Assembly (NCBI GenBank): GCA_035651955.1
Contig: DASRES010000088.1
Coordinates: forward strand, 1 to 57,726
Direction: 5' to 3'
Length of the DNA: 57,726 nucleotides
DNA from: Acidimicrobiia bacterium
Lineage (GTDB): Bacteria > Actinomycetota > Acidimicrobiia > IMCC26256 > JAMXLJ01
The position numbers and the translations under genes were made by a program. Shown piece after piece: positions 46,706-55,271 of the stretch; position 1 is the stretch's first letter; every line of letters starts with the position of its first letter. Under the pieces are notes generated by a model that did no database searches, had not been told where the DNA came from, and saw only the letters and a program-made list of their open reading frames with translations.

Positions 46706-47641
46706 ATGTCCGAACGCTCACGCAACCTGCCCCGTCGCTCCTGTCTCTCGGTCCCGGGCTCGAGCGAGAAGATGCTCGGGAAGGCGCCGAACCTCGGTGC
46801 CGACATGGTGTTCCTCGATCTCGAGGACTCCGTCGCGCCGCTCGAGAAGGAAGCGGCGCGCGACAACGTCGTGAAGGCGATCAACGAGCAGGACTGGGGC
46901 GAGACCGTCCTGTGCGTGCGCGTGAACGCGTGGGACACGAAGTGGACGTACCGCGACGTCATCCACGTCGTCGAGAACGCGTCGGAGCGCCTCGACGAGA
47001 TCATGCTGCCGAAGGTGCAGTCGGCCGCCGAGGTGGTCGCGCTCGATCTGCTGCTCACGCAGATCGAGCAGACGACCGGGCGCACGAGCAGCGTCGGCAT
47101 CGAGGCGCAGATCGAGACCACTCGCGGTCTGATCAACGTCGAGGAGATCTGCGCGGCGTCGCCCCGCACCGAGACGATCATCTTCGGCCCGGCCGACTTC
47201 GCGGCGTCGATGGAGATGCCCGTCCTCACGGCCGGTGTCGCGGTTCCGGAGTACCCGGGCGACCACTTCCACTACGTCTTCAGCAAGATCCTGATGGCCG
47301 GCCGCGCGAACGGTCTCCAGGTGATCGACGGTCCGTTCCTCAAGATCCGCGAGCTCGACGCGCTGCGTGAGTACTCGATGCGGACACGCGTGCTCGGCTA
47401 CGACGGCAAGTGGGCGCTGCACCCCGACCAGGTCACGGTCATCAACGAGGTGTACACGCCGACGCAGGAGCAGTTCGACCGCGCGCACGACATCCTCGAG
47501 GCGTACCGGTCCGCGACCGAGGAGGAGCGGCGCGGCGCGGTGATGTTCGGCGACGAGATGATCGACGAGGCGAGCCGCAAGATGGCGACGAAGTTCGTCA
47601 TCCGCGGCGAGCGCGCGGGAATGACACGCAGCAGCAGCTGA
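46706..47641 (+). CDS. HpcH/HpaI-CitE family lyase, probable malyl/beta-methylmalyl-CoA lyase
   Basis: 311 residues. RRSCLSVPGSSEKMLGKAPN and GADMVFLDLEDSVAPLEKEA (metal ligand region), VRVNAWDTKWTYRDVIHVVE, DEIMLPKVQSAAEVVALDLL, SVGIEAQIETTRGLINVEEI (Glu ligand) and ETIIFGPADFAASM (Asp ligand), ending with GYDGKWALHPDQVTVINEVY. This is the Mcl1/CitE beta-subunit layout. In the ethylmalonyl-CoA pathway it cleaves beta-methylmalyl-CoA and makes or splits malyl-CoA. The acyl-CoA dehydrogenase at 48819 and MaoC hydratase at 54755 support that assignment. Confidence 0.88.
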   Translation: MSERSRNLPRRSCLSVPGSSEKMLGKAPNLGADMVFLDLEDSVAPLEKEAARDNVVKAINEQDWGETVLCVRVNAWDTKWTYRDVIHVVENASERLDEIMLPKVQSAAEVVALDLLLTQIEQTTGRTSSVGIEAQIETTRGLINVEEICAASPRTETIIFGPADFAASMEMPVLTAGVAVPEYPGDHFHYVFSKILMAGRANGLQVIDGPFLKIRELDALREYSMRTRVLGYDGKWALHPDQVTVINEVYTPTQEQFDRAHDILEAYRSATEEERRGAVMFGDEMIDEASRKMATKFVIRGERAGMTRSSS

Positions 47642-47660
47642 GGGGCGCCACAATCGTGTC

Positions 47661-48776
47661 GTGAGACGCGCGGCGGGTCTGCTCGCGGTCGTCGCGCTCG
47701 TGGTGGGCGTGGTCGCGGCGGGCTATGTCGTCGCCGACGCCGGGTCGTCGCGCAACTCGCGCGTGCACACGCGGGCGCCGTCGACGGGCGCGCCGCCGTC
47801 CTCGGCGCCGTCGTCCTCGGCGACCTCGACCACCACCGCGGCGCCGTCGCAGCCGTCACCGGTCACGTTCGCCTTCGGCGGCGACGTCCACTTCGAGGGC
47901 ACGCTGCGCTCGCGCGCGGTCGCCGATCCGGGCGCGCTGCTCGCCCCGATCGCGCGGGTGCTGGCGAGCGCGGACGTCGCGGTCGTGAACCTCGAGACGG
48001 CCGTGACGGACCGCGGGACGCCGGCGCCGAAGCAGTACACGTTCCGGGCGCCCGTCGCCGGGCTGGTCGCCTTGCGCGACGCAGGCGTCGACGTCGCGAC
48101 GATGGCCAACAATCACGGCATGGACTACGGCGCCGTCGGGCTGGAGGACTCGCTGGCTGCGAGCCGCTCGACCGGCTTCCCTGTCATCGGGATCGGCGAG
48201 AACGCCGCGCAGGCGTACGCGCCGTGGCGAACCGTGGTGCGCGGGACGCGCGTCGCGGTCATGGGCGCGACGCAGGTGCTCGACGACGTCGTGCGGACGG
48301 CGTGGACCGCGACCGACACGCACGCGGGGCTGGCGTCGGCGAAGGAGATCGACCGGTTCCTCGACGAGGTGCGCGCCGTTCGGCCGACGACCGACGTCCT
48401 CGTCGTGTACGTGCACTGGGGTGTCGAGGGCGCGACGTGTCCGACGTCCGCGCAGCAGACGCTCGCGCGCCAACTTGTCGAGGCCGGCGCGGACGTCGTC
48501 GTCGGCAGTCACAGCCACCGCGTCGAGGGCGCGGGGCGCCTCGGTGACGCGCTCGTCGACTACGGGCTCGGCAACTTCGTCTTCTACAACGAGTCGGGCC
48601 CGTCGGGCGTGAGCGGCGTGCTGAAGGTGACGACGACCGGCCGGCACGTGGACGCGTACGCGTGGGTGCCGGCCGCGATCGGCTCCGGAGTGCCGCGCCC
48701 GCTGTCGGGCGCGGCCGCGTCGGCGGCGGCCGGGTCCTGGACCTCGGCGCGCAGCTGCACCGGCCTCGGGCCGTGA
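47661..48776 (+). CDS. CapA/PgsA family metallophosphatase-like protein
   Basis: 371 residues. A single N-terminal membrane anchor (LLAVVALVVGVVAAGYVVAD) and a Ser/Thr/Pro linker precede the CapA domain: VTFAFGGDVHFEGTLRSRAV, VAVVNLETAVTDRGTPAPKQ, VDVATMANNHGMDYGAVGLE, DVLVVYVHWGVEGATCPTSA and ADVVVGSHSHRVEGAGRLGD, with GNFVF near the end. Metal ligands of the calcineurin-like fold are kept. Members take part in poly-gamma-glutamate or other capsule synthesis, though many act on unknown substrates; no capB/capC is nearby. GTG start, 19 bp after the lyase. Confidence 0.88.
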   Translation: MRRAAGLLAVVALVVGVVAAGYVVADAGSSRNSRVHTRAPSTGAPPSSAPSSSATSTTTAAPSQPSPVTFAFGGDVHFEGTLRSRAVADPGALLAPIARVLASADVAVVNLETAVTDRGTPAPKQYTFRAPVAGLVALRDAGVDVATMANNHGMDYGAVGLEDSLAASRSTGFPVIGIGENAAQAYAPWRTVVRGTRVAVMGATQVLDDVVRTAWTATDTHAGLASAKEIDRFLDEVRAVRPTTDVLVVYVHWGVEGATCPTSAQQTLARQLVEAGADVVVGSHSHRVEGAGRLGDALVDYGLGNFVFYNESGPSGVSGVLKVTTTGRHVDAYAWVPAAIGSGVPRPLSGAAASAAAGSWTSARSCTGLGP

Positions 48777-48818
48777 CCCGCACGCTTGTGTGATTTCGCC
48801 CTCTCTACGCCGGAGGAT

Positions 48819-50453
48819 TCACACATCCCGAGGCGTGAGCCCCTGTTCCGCGAGACGGCGGGCGATGACGCGCAGGCAGAGCGTCTCGTCGGCGCCCTCG
48901 AAGATCGAGAGGACGCGCGCGTCGACGAAGTAGCGCGAGACGGGGAACTCCTCCGCGTAGCCCATGCCGCCGTGCAGCTGCATCGCCTCGCGCGTCACCC
49001 ACTCCGACGCGCGGCACACGTACGCCTTCACCATCGACGCCTGCAGCGCGCCCTCGCCCTTCGCCATGCGCCGCGCGACGTCGTAGGAGAACTGACGCCC
49101 GGCCTGGATGAGCGCGGCCATGCGCGCGAGCTTCACCTTGCTGAGCTGGTAGTCGAACACCGATTTCCCGAAGACCTTGCGCTCGCGCGCATAGTCGAGC
49201 CCGGCCTCGAACGCGGCCTGCATCAAGCCGACGGCGCGCGCGGCCGTCTGCAGCCGACCGTTCTCGAACCCCTCCATCTGCAGGTAGAAGCCACGGCCCA
49301 GGCCGGCCTCACCACCGATGAGGTTCTCCGCGGGGACGAACCAGTCGGAGAACGCGACCTCGTACGAGTGCATGCCGCGGTACCCGAGCGTGTCGATCGC
49401 GCGGCCCTCCATGTGGCCGCCCCGGCCGTCGTCGAACGAGAACGAGTGGCCGGGCGCGGGCGGCTTCTCGACGACGAACATCGACAGCCCGCGGTGACCG
49501 GCCGAACGGTCGGGGTCGGTGCGCGCGAGCAGCAGCAGCAGATCGGCGCGACCGGCGAACGTCGCCCACGTCTTCACGCCGTTGACGAGCCAGCCGCCGT
49601 CGGTCGGGGTCGCGGTGACCTTGATGCCGGCGACGTCCGAGCCGTAGTCGGGCTCGGTGACCATGATCCCGGCCATGAGCTCGCCGCTCGCGACGCGCGG
49701 CAGCCACCGCTGCTTCTGCTCCTCCGTGCCGCCCGCGACGACCGCGCGCGTGAGGATCTCCGGTCGGGTGATGAGCGCGCCACCCGCGCCGAGCGAGCCC
49801 CATGACAGCTCCTCCGTGGCGACGACCATCCCGAGGTAGTCGGACTCCGCGCCGGTCGCGTAGCCGCCGTACTCCTCGGGGACGCTGAGCCCGAAGCCGC
49901 CGAGCTCGGCCATGCCGCCGATGATGTCGTCGGGGATGTCCGCGTTGGTGCGGTGGATCTCCTCGGCGACCGGGCGGATGCGGTCCTCGGCGAACCGGTG
50001 GAACGTCTCGCGCACCAGCTCGAAGTCCTCGGACAGGTGCGACGGCCCGGTGCCGTGCTCGGCGACGGCGTCGCCGAGCGATGCGAGGAACTCGGGTGCG
50101 CGGTGCGCGCTCACGAACGGCAGGGCCTGCTCCAGCTCGCCGCTCTCGACGCCCCACGCGGCGTCACGCCCGATCACGCGCGACGCCAGGTCGGCGATCG
50201 CGTCCGCGACGAACGCACGCGCCAGCTTCGACTCGAACTCGCCACCCGCGCCGTACTCGACCATGACGCGGCTCGCCTCGACCGCGCTCGCGCCGTGCGC
50301 GAGGTCGTACGCGACGACTTGGTGGCGGTCCAGGCGGTCGACCGCGATCCGGCCGTTCTGCTCCGACTCGCGCGCGAGCGCGGCGGACGCCTGGTCGACG
50401 AGGGACGCGGCCGCGTCGATGGCGGCGTTCGCTGCTTCGAGCTCCTCGGGCAT
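48819..50453 (-). CDS. Acyl-CoA dehydrogenase with N-terminal extension, probable (2S)-methylsuccinyl-CoA dehydrogenase
   Basis: 544 residues, longer than the usual 380-400. Residues 1-130 form a helical extension (LEAANAAIDAAASLVDQASA, LARAFVADAIADLASRVIGR), as in methylsuccinyl-CoA dehydrogenase. The dehydrogenase core has GGFGLSVPEEYGGYATGAES, LMAGIMVTEPDYGSDVAGIK (FAD loop), VNGVKTWATFAGRADLLLLL, GRGFYLQMEGFENGRLQTAA and QLHGGMGYAEEFPVSRYFVD. The proposed role is oxidation of methylsuccinyl-CoA to mesaconyl-CoA; a generic acyl-CoA dehydrogenase is the alternative. The start ATG 50453 fits that family. Confidence 0.85.
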   Translation of the reverse strand: MPEELEAANAAIDAAASLVDQASAALARESEQNGRIAVDRLDRHQVVAYDLAHGASAVEASRVMVEYGAGGEFESKLARAFVADAIADLASRVIGRDAAWGVESGELEQALPFVSAHRAPEFLASLGDAVAEHGTGPSHLSEDFELVRETFHRFAEDRIRPVAEEIHRTNADIPDDIIGGMAELGGFGLSVPEEYGGYATGAESDYLGMVVATEELSWGSLGAGGALITRPEILTRAVVAGGTEEQKQRWLPRVASGELMAGIMVTEPDYGSDVAGIKVTATPTDGGWLVNGVKTWATFAGRADLLLLLARTDPDRSAGHRGLSMFVVEKPPAPGHSFSFDDGRGGHMEGRAIDTLGYRGMHSYEVAFSDWFVPAENLIGGEAGLGRGFYLQMEGFENGRLQTAARAVGLMQAAFEAGLDYARERKVFGKSVFDYQLSKVKLARMAALIQAGRQFSYDVARRMAKGEGALQASMVKAYVCRASEWVTREAMQLHGGMGYAEEFPVSRYFVDARVLSIFEGADETLCLRVIARRLAEQGLTPRDV

Positions 50454-50509
50454 GGTCGCCGATGCTACCGACGGGTAACGAAGACGCTCACGTCCGGCGG
50501 GACGTGAGG

Positions 50510-51667
50510 TCAGCCCGTCGACGGCGACGTGGTCTTGCTCGGGGTCGACGTGCTCGGCGTCGACGCCGTCGACGGCGGCTCGCTCACGACGGGAGTCGTC
50601 GAGGGAGGCTGTGTCGCCGCCGGCGCCTCGGTGGTGGTCACCGACGTTCCGTTCCCGCTGCTGCTGTGGCGACGGCTCGTCGTGGACGTCGTGCGCGAAC
50701 CGGAGCGCAACGTGCGGCTCGTGCCCGGGACCTGCGTGCTGCCCTTCGTCTCGATGACGGACTTCGCCTGCGACGGGACGGCCTGCGCGGTGATGCGCCA
50801 CTTGGCGTCGAGCAGCTTGAACACCGCGCTCGCGAGACGGTCGCCGCCGTCGGGCGTGAAGTGGATGCCGTCGCCCGCGCGTACGAGCACGGGGTTGCCG
50901 TTCGCGTCGGGCAGGTTGGGCGCGTACTTCCCGTCCGGGCCGGCGAACAAGGAGTAGGAGTCGACGTAGACCGCGCCGGGATGCTGCGCGACGACTCCCC
51001 GTACGACGTCGTCGAGCTCCTTCACGCGTTGCGAGAACGCCGGGTCCCGCATGGTGGGGGCGCCGACCCAGTAGATCGTCCGCGGCGACGAGCCCGCGCT
51101 GAAGATGGCGAGCATCTGCTCGACGAGCGTGCGGTACTGCGCGGCCCACGACGGCGTCTGCCCGGTGGGCGTGTCGGGTTCGACGTTCGCGTCGTTCGCG
51201 CCGATGATGAACACGATCGCCTCGGGGTTCAGCCGCGCGACCTCCTGCTGCGCGTGCTGCGGCCAGTCGAAGAACGACGGGTTCGTGAGCCCGCTCGACA
51301 CACGCGAGTCGAACACCGGCTGCACGACGCCGGTCGCGGCCGTCATGTCGCCGAGCGACGGCCCCAGCGACCCGGCGAGCGAGTCACCCGCGATCCACAG
51401 CCGCAACGGCTGGTCCGGCGTCAACGGTCGCGTCGGGACCGCCGCGTCCGAACCGGCGTCCTGGCCCGTATTCGAGTCGTTGCCCGTGTGCGCGAGGCGA
51501 GGAGCGTCGCTCGCGTGCCCGGGGCGCAACGTGTCGGTCGCGACGAGCGCGAGTCCCGCGACCACGACGACCGCGGCGAACGCGACCGCGGTCCGGCGCA
51601 CGCGGCGGCGGTGCGCCATCCGGTGCTCGCGGCGCGCGCCGCCTGGAGTCAGGTCGTCGGATCGCAT
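50510..51667 (-). CDS. SGNH/GDSL hydrolase (DUF459-like) with Ser/Thr-rich tail
   Basis: 385 residues. A membrane anchor (AVAFAAVVVVAGLALVATDT), then LRLWIAGDSLAGSLGPSLGD (block I Ser), AIVFIIGANDANVEPDTPTG (GxND block III) and AGDGIHFTPDGGDRLASAVF (DxxH block V). It is a probable extracytoplasmic esterase/acyltransferase of the type that modifies polysaccharides. The last 75 residues are nearly all Ser, Thr and Pro and could span the wall. 56 bp downstream of its stop lies the start of the acyl-CoA dehydrogenase gene. It is 74 bp downstream of the ABC exporter gene end. Confidence 0.88.
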   Translation of the reverse strand: MRSDDLTPGGARREHRMAHRRRVRRTAVAFAAVVVVAGLALVATDTLRPGHASDAPRLAHTGNDSNTGQDAGSDAAVPTRPLTPDQPLRLWIAGDSLAGSLGPSLGDMTAATGVVQPVFDSRVSSGLTNPSFFDWPQHAQQEVARLNPEAIVFIIGANDANVEPDTPTGQTPSWAAQYRTLVEQMLAIFSAGSSPRTIYWVGAPTMRDPAFSQRVKELDDVVRGVVAQHPGAVYVDSYSLFAGPDGKYAPNLPDANGNPVLVRAGDGIHFTPDGGDRLASAVFKLLDAKWRITAQAVPSQAKSVIETKGSTQVPGTSRTLRSGSRTTSTTSRRHSSSGNGTSVTTTEAPAATQPPSTTPVVSEPPSTASTPSTSTPSKTTSPSTG

Positions 51668-51741
51668 GACGGAGAGGGACGCGAGAGCGTGCGGTGCGCG
51701 TCCGGGGACGCATCGTACCGGCGCGCAGTCCGCTCAGATGC

Positions 51742-53631
51742 TCATGCAGGCGCGTCGAGCGCGCGGCCGAACTGCGTGCGGTACAGCTCGGCGTACAGCC
51801 CGTCGGCGTGGACGAGCTCGTCGTGACGACCTTCCTCCACGATCCGTCCCTCGTCGAACACGAGGATGCGGTCGGCGTTCACGATCGTCGACAGCCGGTG
51901 CGCGATGACGAGCGCTGTACGACCTTCGAGCGCTTCGCCGAGCGCGCGCTGGATCGCGAGCTCCGACTCGGAGTCGAGGTGCGACGTCGCCTCGTCGAGG
52001 ATGACGATCGCGGGGTCCTTCAACAGGACGCGCGCGATCGCGAGACGCTGCTTCTCGCCTCCCGACAGGCGGTAGCCGCGCTCGCCGACCACGGTGTCGT
52101 AGCCGTCCGGGAGGCTCTCGATCAGGTCGTGGATGCGCGCGCGCTTGCACGCCTGCACCAGCTCGTCGTCGGTCGCCTCGGGGCGGGTGTAGCGCAGGTT
52201 CTCGCGAATCGTCTCGTGGAACAGGTGCGGGTCCTGCATCACGAAGCCGATCGCGTCGCGCAGCGAGGTGAGCGTGAGGTCGCGCACGTCGTGACCGTCG
52301 ACGATCACGCGTCCTTCGGTCACCTCGTTCACGCGGGGCACGAGCATCGCGGTCGTCGTCTTGCCCGCGCCGGACGGCCCCACGAGCGCGATCGTCTCGC
52401 CGGGCTCGACGGCGAAGGTGACGTCGCGCAGGATCCAGTCGGACGGGCTCGTGTCGAGGAGCGTCGCGTCCGCCTCGAGCGACGGGAGCGACACCGAGGC
52501 CGGCGCCGGGTGACGGAACCACACGTGGTCGAGCTCGATGCGGCCGCGTGGCGCGACCAGGTCGACCGCGCCCGGTCGGTCGACGATCGAGGGTGGGAAG
52601 TCGAGCACCTCGAAGACGCGCTCGAACGACACGAGCGCGGTCATCACGTCGACCCGCGCGTTCGTGAGCTGCGTGAGTGGCTGGTAGATCTGGCTGACGT
52701 ACAGGACGAACGCGGCGACGACACCGGCCGAGATGGTGCCGTCGATCGCGAGCCGCCCGCCGACGTAGTAGACGACCGCCGTCCCGACCGCGGCGACGAG
52801 CGCGAGCGCGGCGAACAGTACGCGGCTGTACATCGCCGTCTTCACGCCGATGTCGCGTACGCGCGCCGCCCGTCGGCCGAAGCTCTCCGACTCGCGCTTC
52901 GGGTGCCCGAAGAGTTTGACGACGAGCGCGCCCGCGACGTTGAACCGTTCCGCGATCGTCGTGTTCATCGACGCGTCGAGCTGCATGGCCTCGCGCGTGA
53001 TCACCTGCAGGCGCCGCCCGATGCGCTGCGCGGGAATGACGAACGCGGGCAGCACGAGCAAAGTCAGGACCGTCAGCCGCCACTCCAACCCGAGCATCAC
53101 GGAGAGCGTCACCCCGACCGTGATCAGGTTGGAGAGGACGGTGCCCATCGTGTCCGTGATCGCGTTCTGCGCGCCGATCACGTCGTTGTTCAGCCGCGAC
53201 ATGAGCGCACCGGTCTGCGTGCGCGTGAAGAACGACATCGGCATGCGCTGGACGTGGTCGAAGAGCTCGCGGCGCAGGTCGTAGATGAGGCCCTCACCGA
53301 TGCGGGCCGAGAACCAGCGCTGCATCAGCGACAGGCCCGCGCTCGCGATCGCGAGAGCCGTCGCCGCGACCGCGACCCAGGTGACGACCGCGAGGTCGCC
53401 GTGGCGCGAGTACCGACCGGGGAGCCCGTGGTCGATGAGCTGGCGGAGCAGGAGCGGCGGGATCGCACCGGCGATCGCGGCCAGGACGACCCCGACGAAG
53501 AACCCCACCAGCTGCCATCGGTACGGGCGTGCGAAGCCGAGGACGCGCTTCAGGACGTCGCGCTCGAGCCGCTTGCCCTGCAGCTCGTCCCGGTCGCGCC
53601 GGTAGCTCCGGATCGTGCGGTGGTTCATCAT
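51742..53631 (-). CDS. ABC exporter, fused membrane and ATPase domains
   Basis: 629 residues of the type IV half-transporter class. Membrane domain (about 25-330) with six helices, including WQLVGFFVGVVLAAIAGAIP and LLVLPAFVIPAQRI. ATPase domain (about 370-610): IALVGPSGAGKTTTAMLVPR (Walker A), VMQDPHLFHETIRENLRYTR (Q loop), YRLSGGEKQRLAIARVLLKD (signature), AIVILDEATSHLDSESELAI (Walker B and D loop) and VIAHRLSTIVNADRILVF (H loop). It works as a homodimer or with another half; the substrate is unknown (drug or lipid). Two adjacent ATG codons at 53631 and 53628 are possible starts. Confidence 0.95.
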   Translation of the reverse strand: MMNHRTIRSYRRDRDELQGKRLERDVLKRVLGFARPYRWQLVGFFVGVVLAAIAGAIPPLLLRQLIDHGLPGRYSRHGDLAVVTWVAVAATALAIASAGLSLMQRWFSARIGEGLIYDLRRELFDHVQRMPMSFFTRTQTGALMSRLNNDVIGAQNAITDTMGTVLSNLITVGVTLSVMLGLEWRLTVLTLLVLPAFVIPAQRIGRRLQVITREAMQLDASMNTTIAERFNVAGALVVKLFGHPKRESESFGRRAARVRDIGVKTAMYSRVLFAALALVAAVGTAVVYYVGGRLAIDGTISAGVVAAFVLYVSQIYQPLTQLTNARVDVMTALVSFERVFEVLDFPPSIVDRPGAVDLVAPRGRIELDHVWFRHPAPASVSLPSLEADATLLDTSPSDWILRDVTFAVEPGETIALVGPSGAGKTTTAMLVPRVNEVTEGRVIVDGHDVRDLTLTSLRDAIGFVMQDPHLFHETIRENLRYTRPEATDDELVQACKRARIHDLIESLPDGYDTVVGERGYRLSGGEKQRLAIARVLLKDPAIVILDEATSHLDSESELAIQRALGEALEGRTALVIAHRLSTIVNADRILVFDEGRIVEEGRHDELVHADGLYAELYRTQFGRALDAPA

Positions 53632-53693
53632 GGCGCTGGTCGCAACGTAGCCCGGCGGGTGGGGATTCCCGACCGGAAGCCCAAGTGGGCGGG

Positions 53694-54242
53694 TCACGCC
53701 TTCTGGACGTGCTCCGTGACGAGGAACCCGGGGTTCGTGGCCGCGAACGCGTTCGCGGCGTCCCGGTCGGCGAAGCGCAGGAACGTGAAGCCCTCGACGG
53801 GCGGCGCGTCGGGCGTGAACGTGCGCACGACGCGGTCCTCGACGTGGCGCGTGGCGCTCGTCGCGTCGCGAGCGGGTCTGAGGCAGACGTACTTGACGCC
53901 GGTCGCCGTCCCGTCCTCCACGACGCGCTCCTCGACGGCGTACGCGTGCATCGGCCCGATGAAGCTCTGGTGGTCGGCCATGAGCGCGCGGCCGTCGTCG
54001 GGCGACGTGAATGCGCGTGACGGGTCGAAGAACACGTCGGCCGACGGGGTCCAGATCTCGGTGATCGCGTCGACGGGGAACGGCTGCGGTGGCCCGTCGA
54101 CGTCGGCGAGGTTCACGACGTAGCGCTCCATCGCGCGCGTCACGCGGAGCCCGAGCGGCGCGTGCACCTCGAGGTAGTGACGGGCGAACGCGGCGTGCGA
54201 CAGGCCCGGTGCACGCCCGAACAGGAAGACGAGCTTCTGCAC
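53694..54242 (-). CDS. EthD domain protein
   Basis: 182 residues with two ferredoxin-like EthD/Dabb-type halves. First: LVFLFGRAPGLSHAAFARHY, LEVHAPLGLRVTRAMERYVV, DAITEIWTPSADVFFDPSRA. Second: RVVRTFTPDAPPVEGFTFLR, FADRDAANAFAATNPGFLVT. EthD proteins are small dimeric proteins linked to ether degradation or decarboxylation reactions; the role here is unknown. Three bases separate it from the upstream gene's stop, so they form an operon. Confidence 0.85.
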   Translation of the reverse strand: MQKLVFLFGRAPGLSHAAFARHYLEVHAPLGLRVTRAMERYVVNLADVDGPPQPFPVDAITEIWTPSADVFFDPSRAFTSPDDGRALMADHQSFIGPMHAYAVEERVVEDGTATGVKYVCLRPARDATSATRHVEDRVVRTFTPDAPPVEGFTFLRFADRDAANAFAATNPGFLVTEHVQKA

Positions 54243-54245
54243 CGG

Positions 54246-54635
54246 TCAGTCGCGGGGCTCGGCCCCGGGGCCGGCCTCGGCTCCGGGATCCGGGAGCTCG
54301 TCGACGCGCTCGGCGAGCCACGCGAGCCCGTTCTCGTCGGCCATGTGCTCCTCCCAGCCCGTGAGTCCGGCGCGCAGCGTGTCGATGTCGTCGTGGACGC
54401 CGAGGATCACGACCTCGTCGGGACCGCCGCCGAGCATCGCGCCGAGCGCCCCCAGACCGCGCCCCGGCGCGACGGGCGTGGCCGGCCGTCCCGAGTTGAA
54501 CGCCGCGATCTCGCCCGTCGCCTCCACCCAGACGACCTTCCACGGACCTTCGCCCCGCGTCCGCCACTCGGAGCCGAAGTCGACCTCGTCGGAGCTCGCA
54601 CGCGACGGGTCGTCGTAGAACTCGCGCAGCCGCAT
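54246..54635 (-). CDS. Hypothetical protein
   Basis: 129 residues from ATG 54635: MRLREFYDDPSRASSDEVDF, then GSEWRTRGEGPWKVVWVEAT, GEIAAFNSGRPATPV, PDEVVILGVHDDIDTLRAGL and EEHMADENGLAWLAERVDEL. It looks like a soluble alpha/beta protein; no family is recognised. It is the first gene of a two-gene unit with the EthD protein and is divergent from the MaoC gene across a striking palindrome (54667-54710). Confidence 0.7.
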   Translation of the reverse strand: MRLREFYDDPSRASSDEVDFGSEWRTRGEGPWKVVWVEATGEIAAFNSGRPATPVAPGRGLGALGAMLGGGPDEVVILGVHDDIDTLRAGLTGWEEHMADENGLAWLAERVDELPDPGAEAGPGAEPRD

Positions 54636-54666
54636 CGCGCCAGCATGCCGCGCCCGCCGTCGCGCC

Positions 54667-54710
54667 GTTGGTACACAAGTCGCGGTCCTGACCGCGACTT
54701 GTGTACCAAC
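54667..54710. promoter_or_regulatory. 44-bp near-perfect palindrome between divergent genes
   Basis: Two exact 21-base arms (54667-54687 and 54690-54710) are separated by the dinucleotide CT. Each arm begins or ends with GTTGGTACACAAGTCGCGG or its complement. It is 31 bp from the start at 54635 and 44 bp from the start at 54755, so it spans the promoter zone of both genes. The arms are much longer than a typical dimeric operator. Confidence 0.75.
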
Positions 54711-54754
54711 CCGGGTCGGACCGCGGTGGGCCACCGTCGGTACGCTCGCTCGCC

Positions 54755-55261
54755 ATGACCGTCTACGAGCGTCCGTTCGGTCGGTACTTCGAGGACTTCG
54801 AGCCCGGCGACGTCTACAAGCACTGGCCGGGCAAGACCATCACCGAGTACGACGACCACCTGTTCTGCATGATCACGATGAACCACCATCCGCTCCACAC
54901 GGACGCGTGGTACGCGGAGACGCAGACGCAGTTCAAGAAGAACGTGGTCGTCGGCAACCTCGTGTACTCGGTCGTGCTCGGGATGAGCGTCCCGGACGTG
55001 AGCGGGGCGGCGATCGCCAACCTCGAGGTCGAGACGCTGCAGCACAAGATGCCGACGTTCCACGGCGACACCATCTACGCGGAGACGAAGGTCCTCGAGA
55101 AGCGGGAGTCGTCGAGCCGGCCGGACCGTGGCGTCGTCACCGTCGAGACGCGCGGCTTCAACCAGCGCGGCGAGGAGGTCTGCTTCTTCCGCCGCAAGGT
55201 GATGGTGTGGAAGCGCGACGCCGCCAAGCCGCGCCAGCGGCCGTACGAGTCGCCCGAGTAG
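54755..55261 (+). CDS. MaoC family (R)-enoyl/mesaconyl-CoA hydratase-like protein
   Basis: 168 residues, a single hotdog. RPFGRYFEDFEPGDVYKHWP, GKTITEYDDHLFCMITMNHH and PLHTDAWYAETQTQFKKNVV contain the MaoC hydratase motif (Asp in D-x-x-F region and His in NHHPLHTD). Later NLEVETLQHKMPTFHGDTIY and RGFNQRGEEVCFFRRKVMVW complete the fold. The subtype accompanying CitE-like lyases fits mesaconyl-CoA hydratase of the ethylmalonyl-CoA pathway. ATG at 54755. It is followed after 10 bp by the HIT gene. Confidence 0.85.
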   Translation: MTVYERPFGRYFEDFEPGDVYKHWPGKTITEYDDHLFCMITMNHHPLHTDAWYAETQTQFKKNVVVGNLVYSVVLGMSVPDVSGAAIANLEVETLQHKMPTFHGDTIYAETKVLEKRESSSRPDRGVVTVETRGFNQRGEEVCFFRRKVMVWKRDAAKPRQRPYESPE

Positions 55262-55271
55262 CCCGTACGAC

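Noticed and set aside
48787-48825. Hairpin TGTGTGA/TCACACA between capA and the acyl-CoA dehydrogenase gene
   Set aside because: Only seven pairs with a long loop and overlapping a stop codon; too weak to call a terminator.
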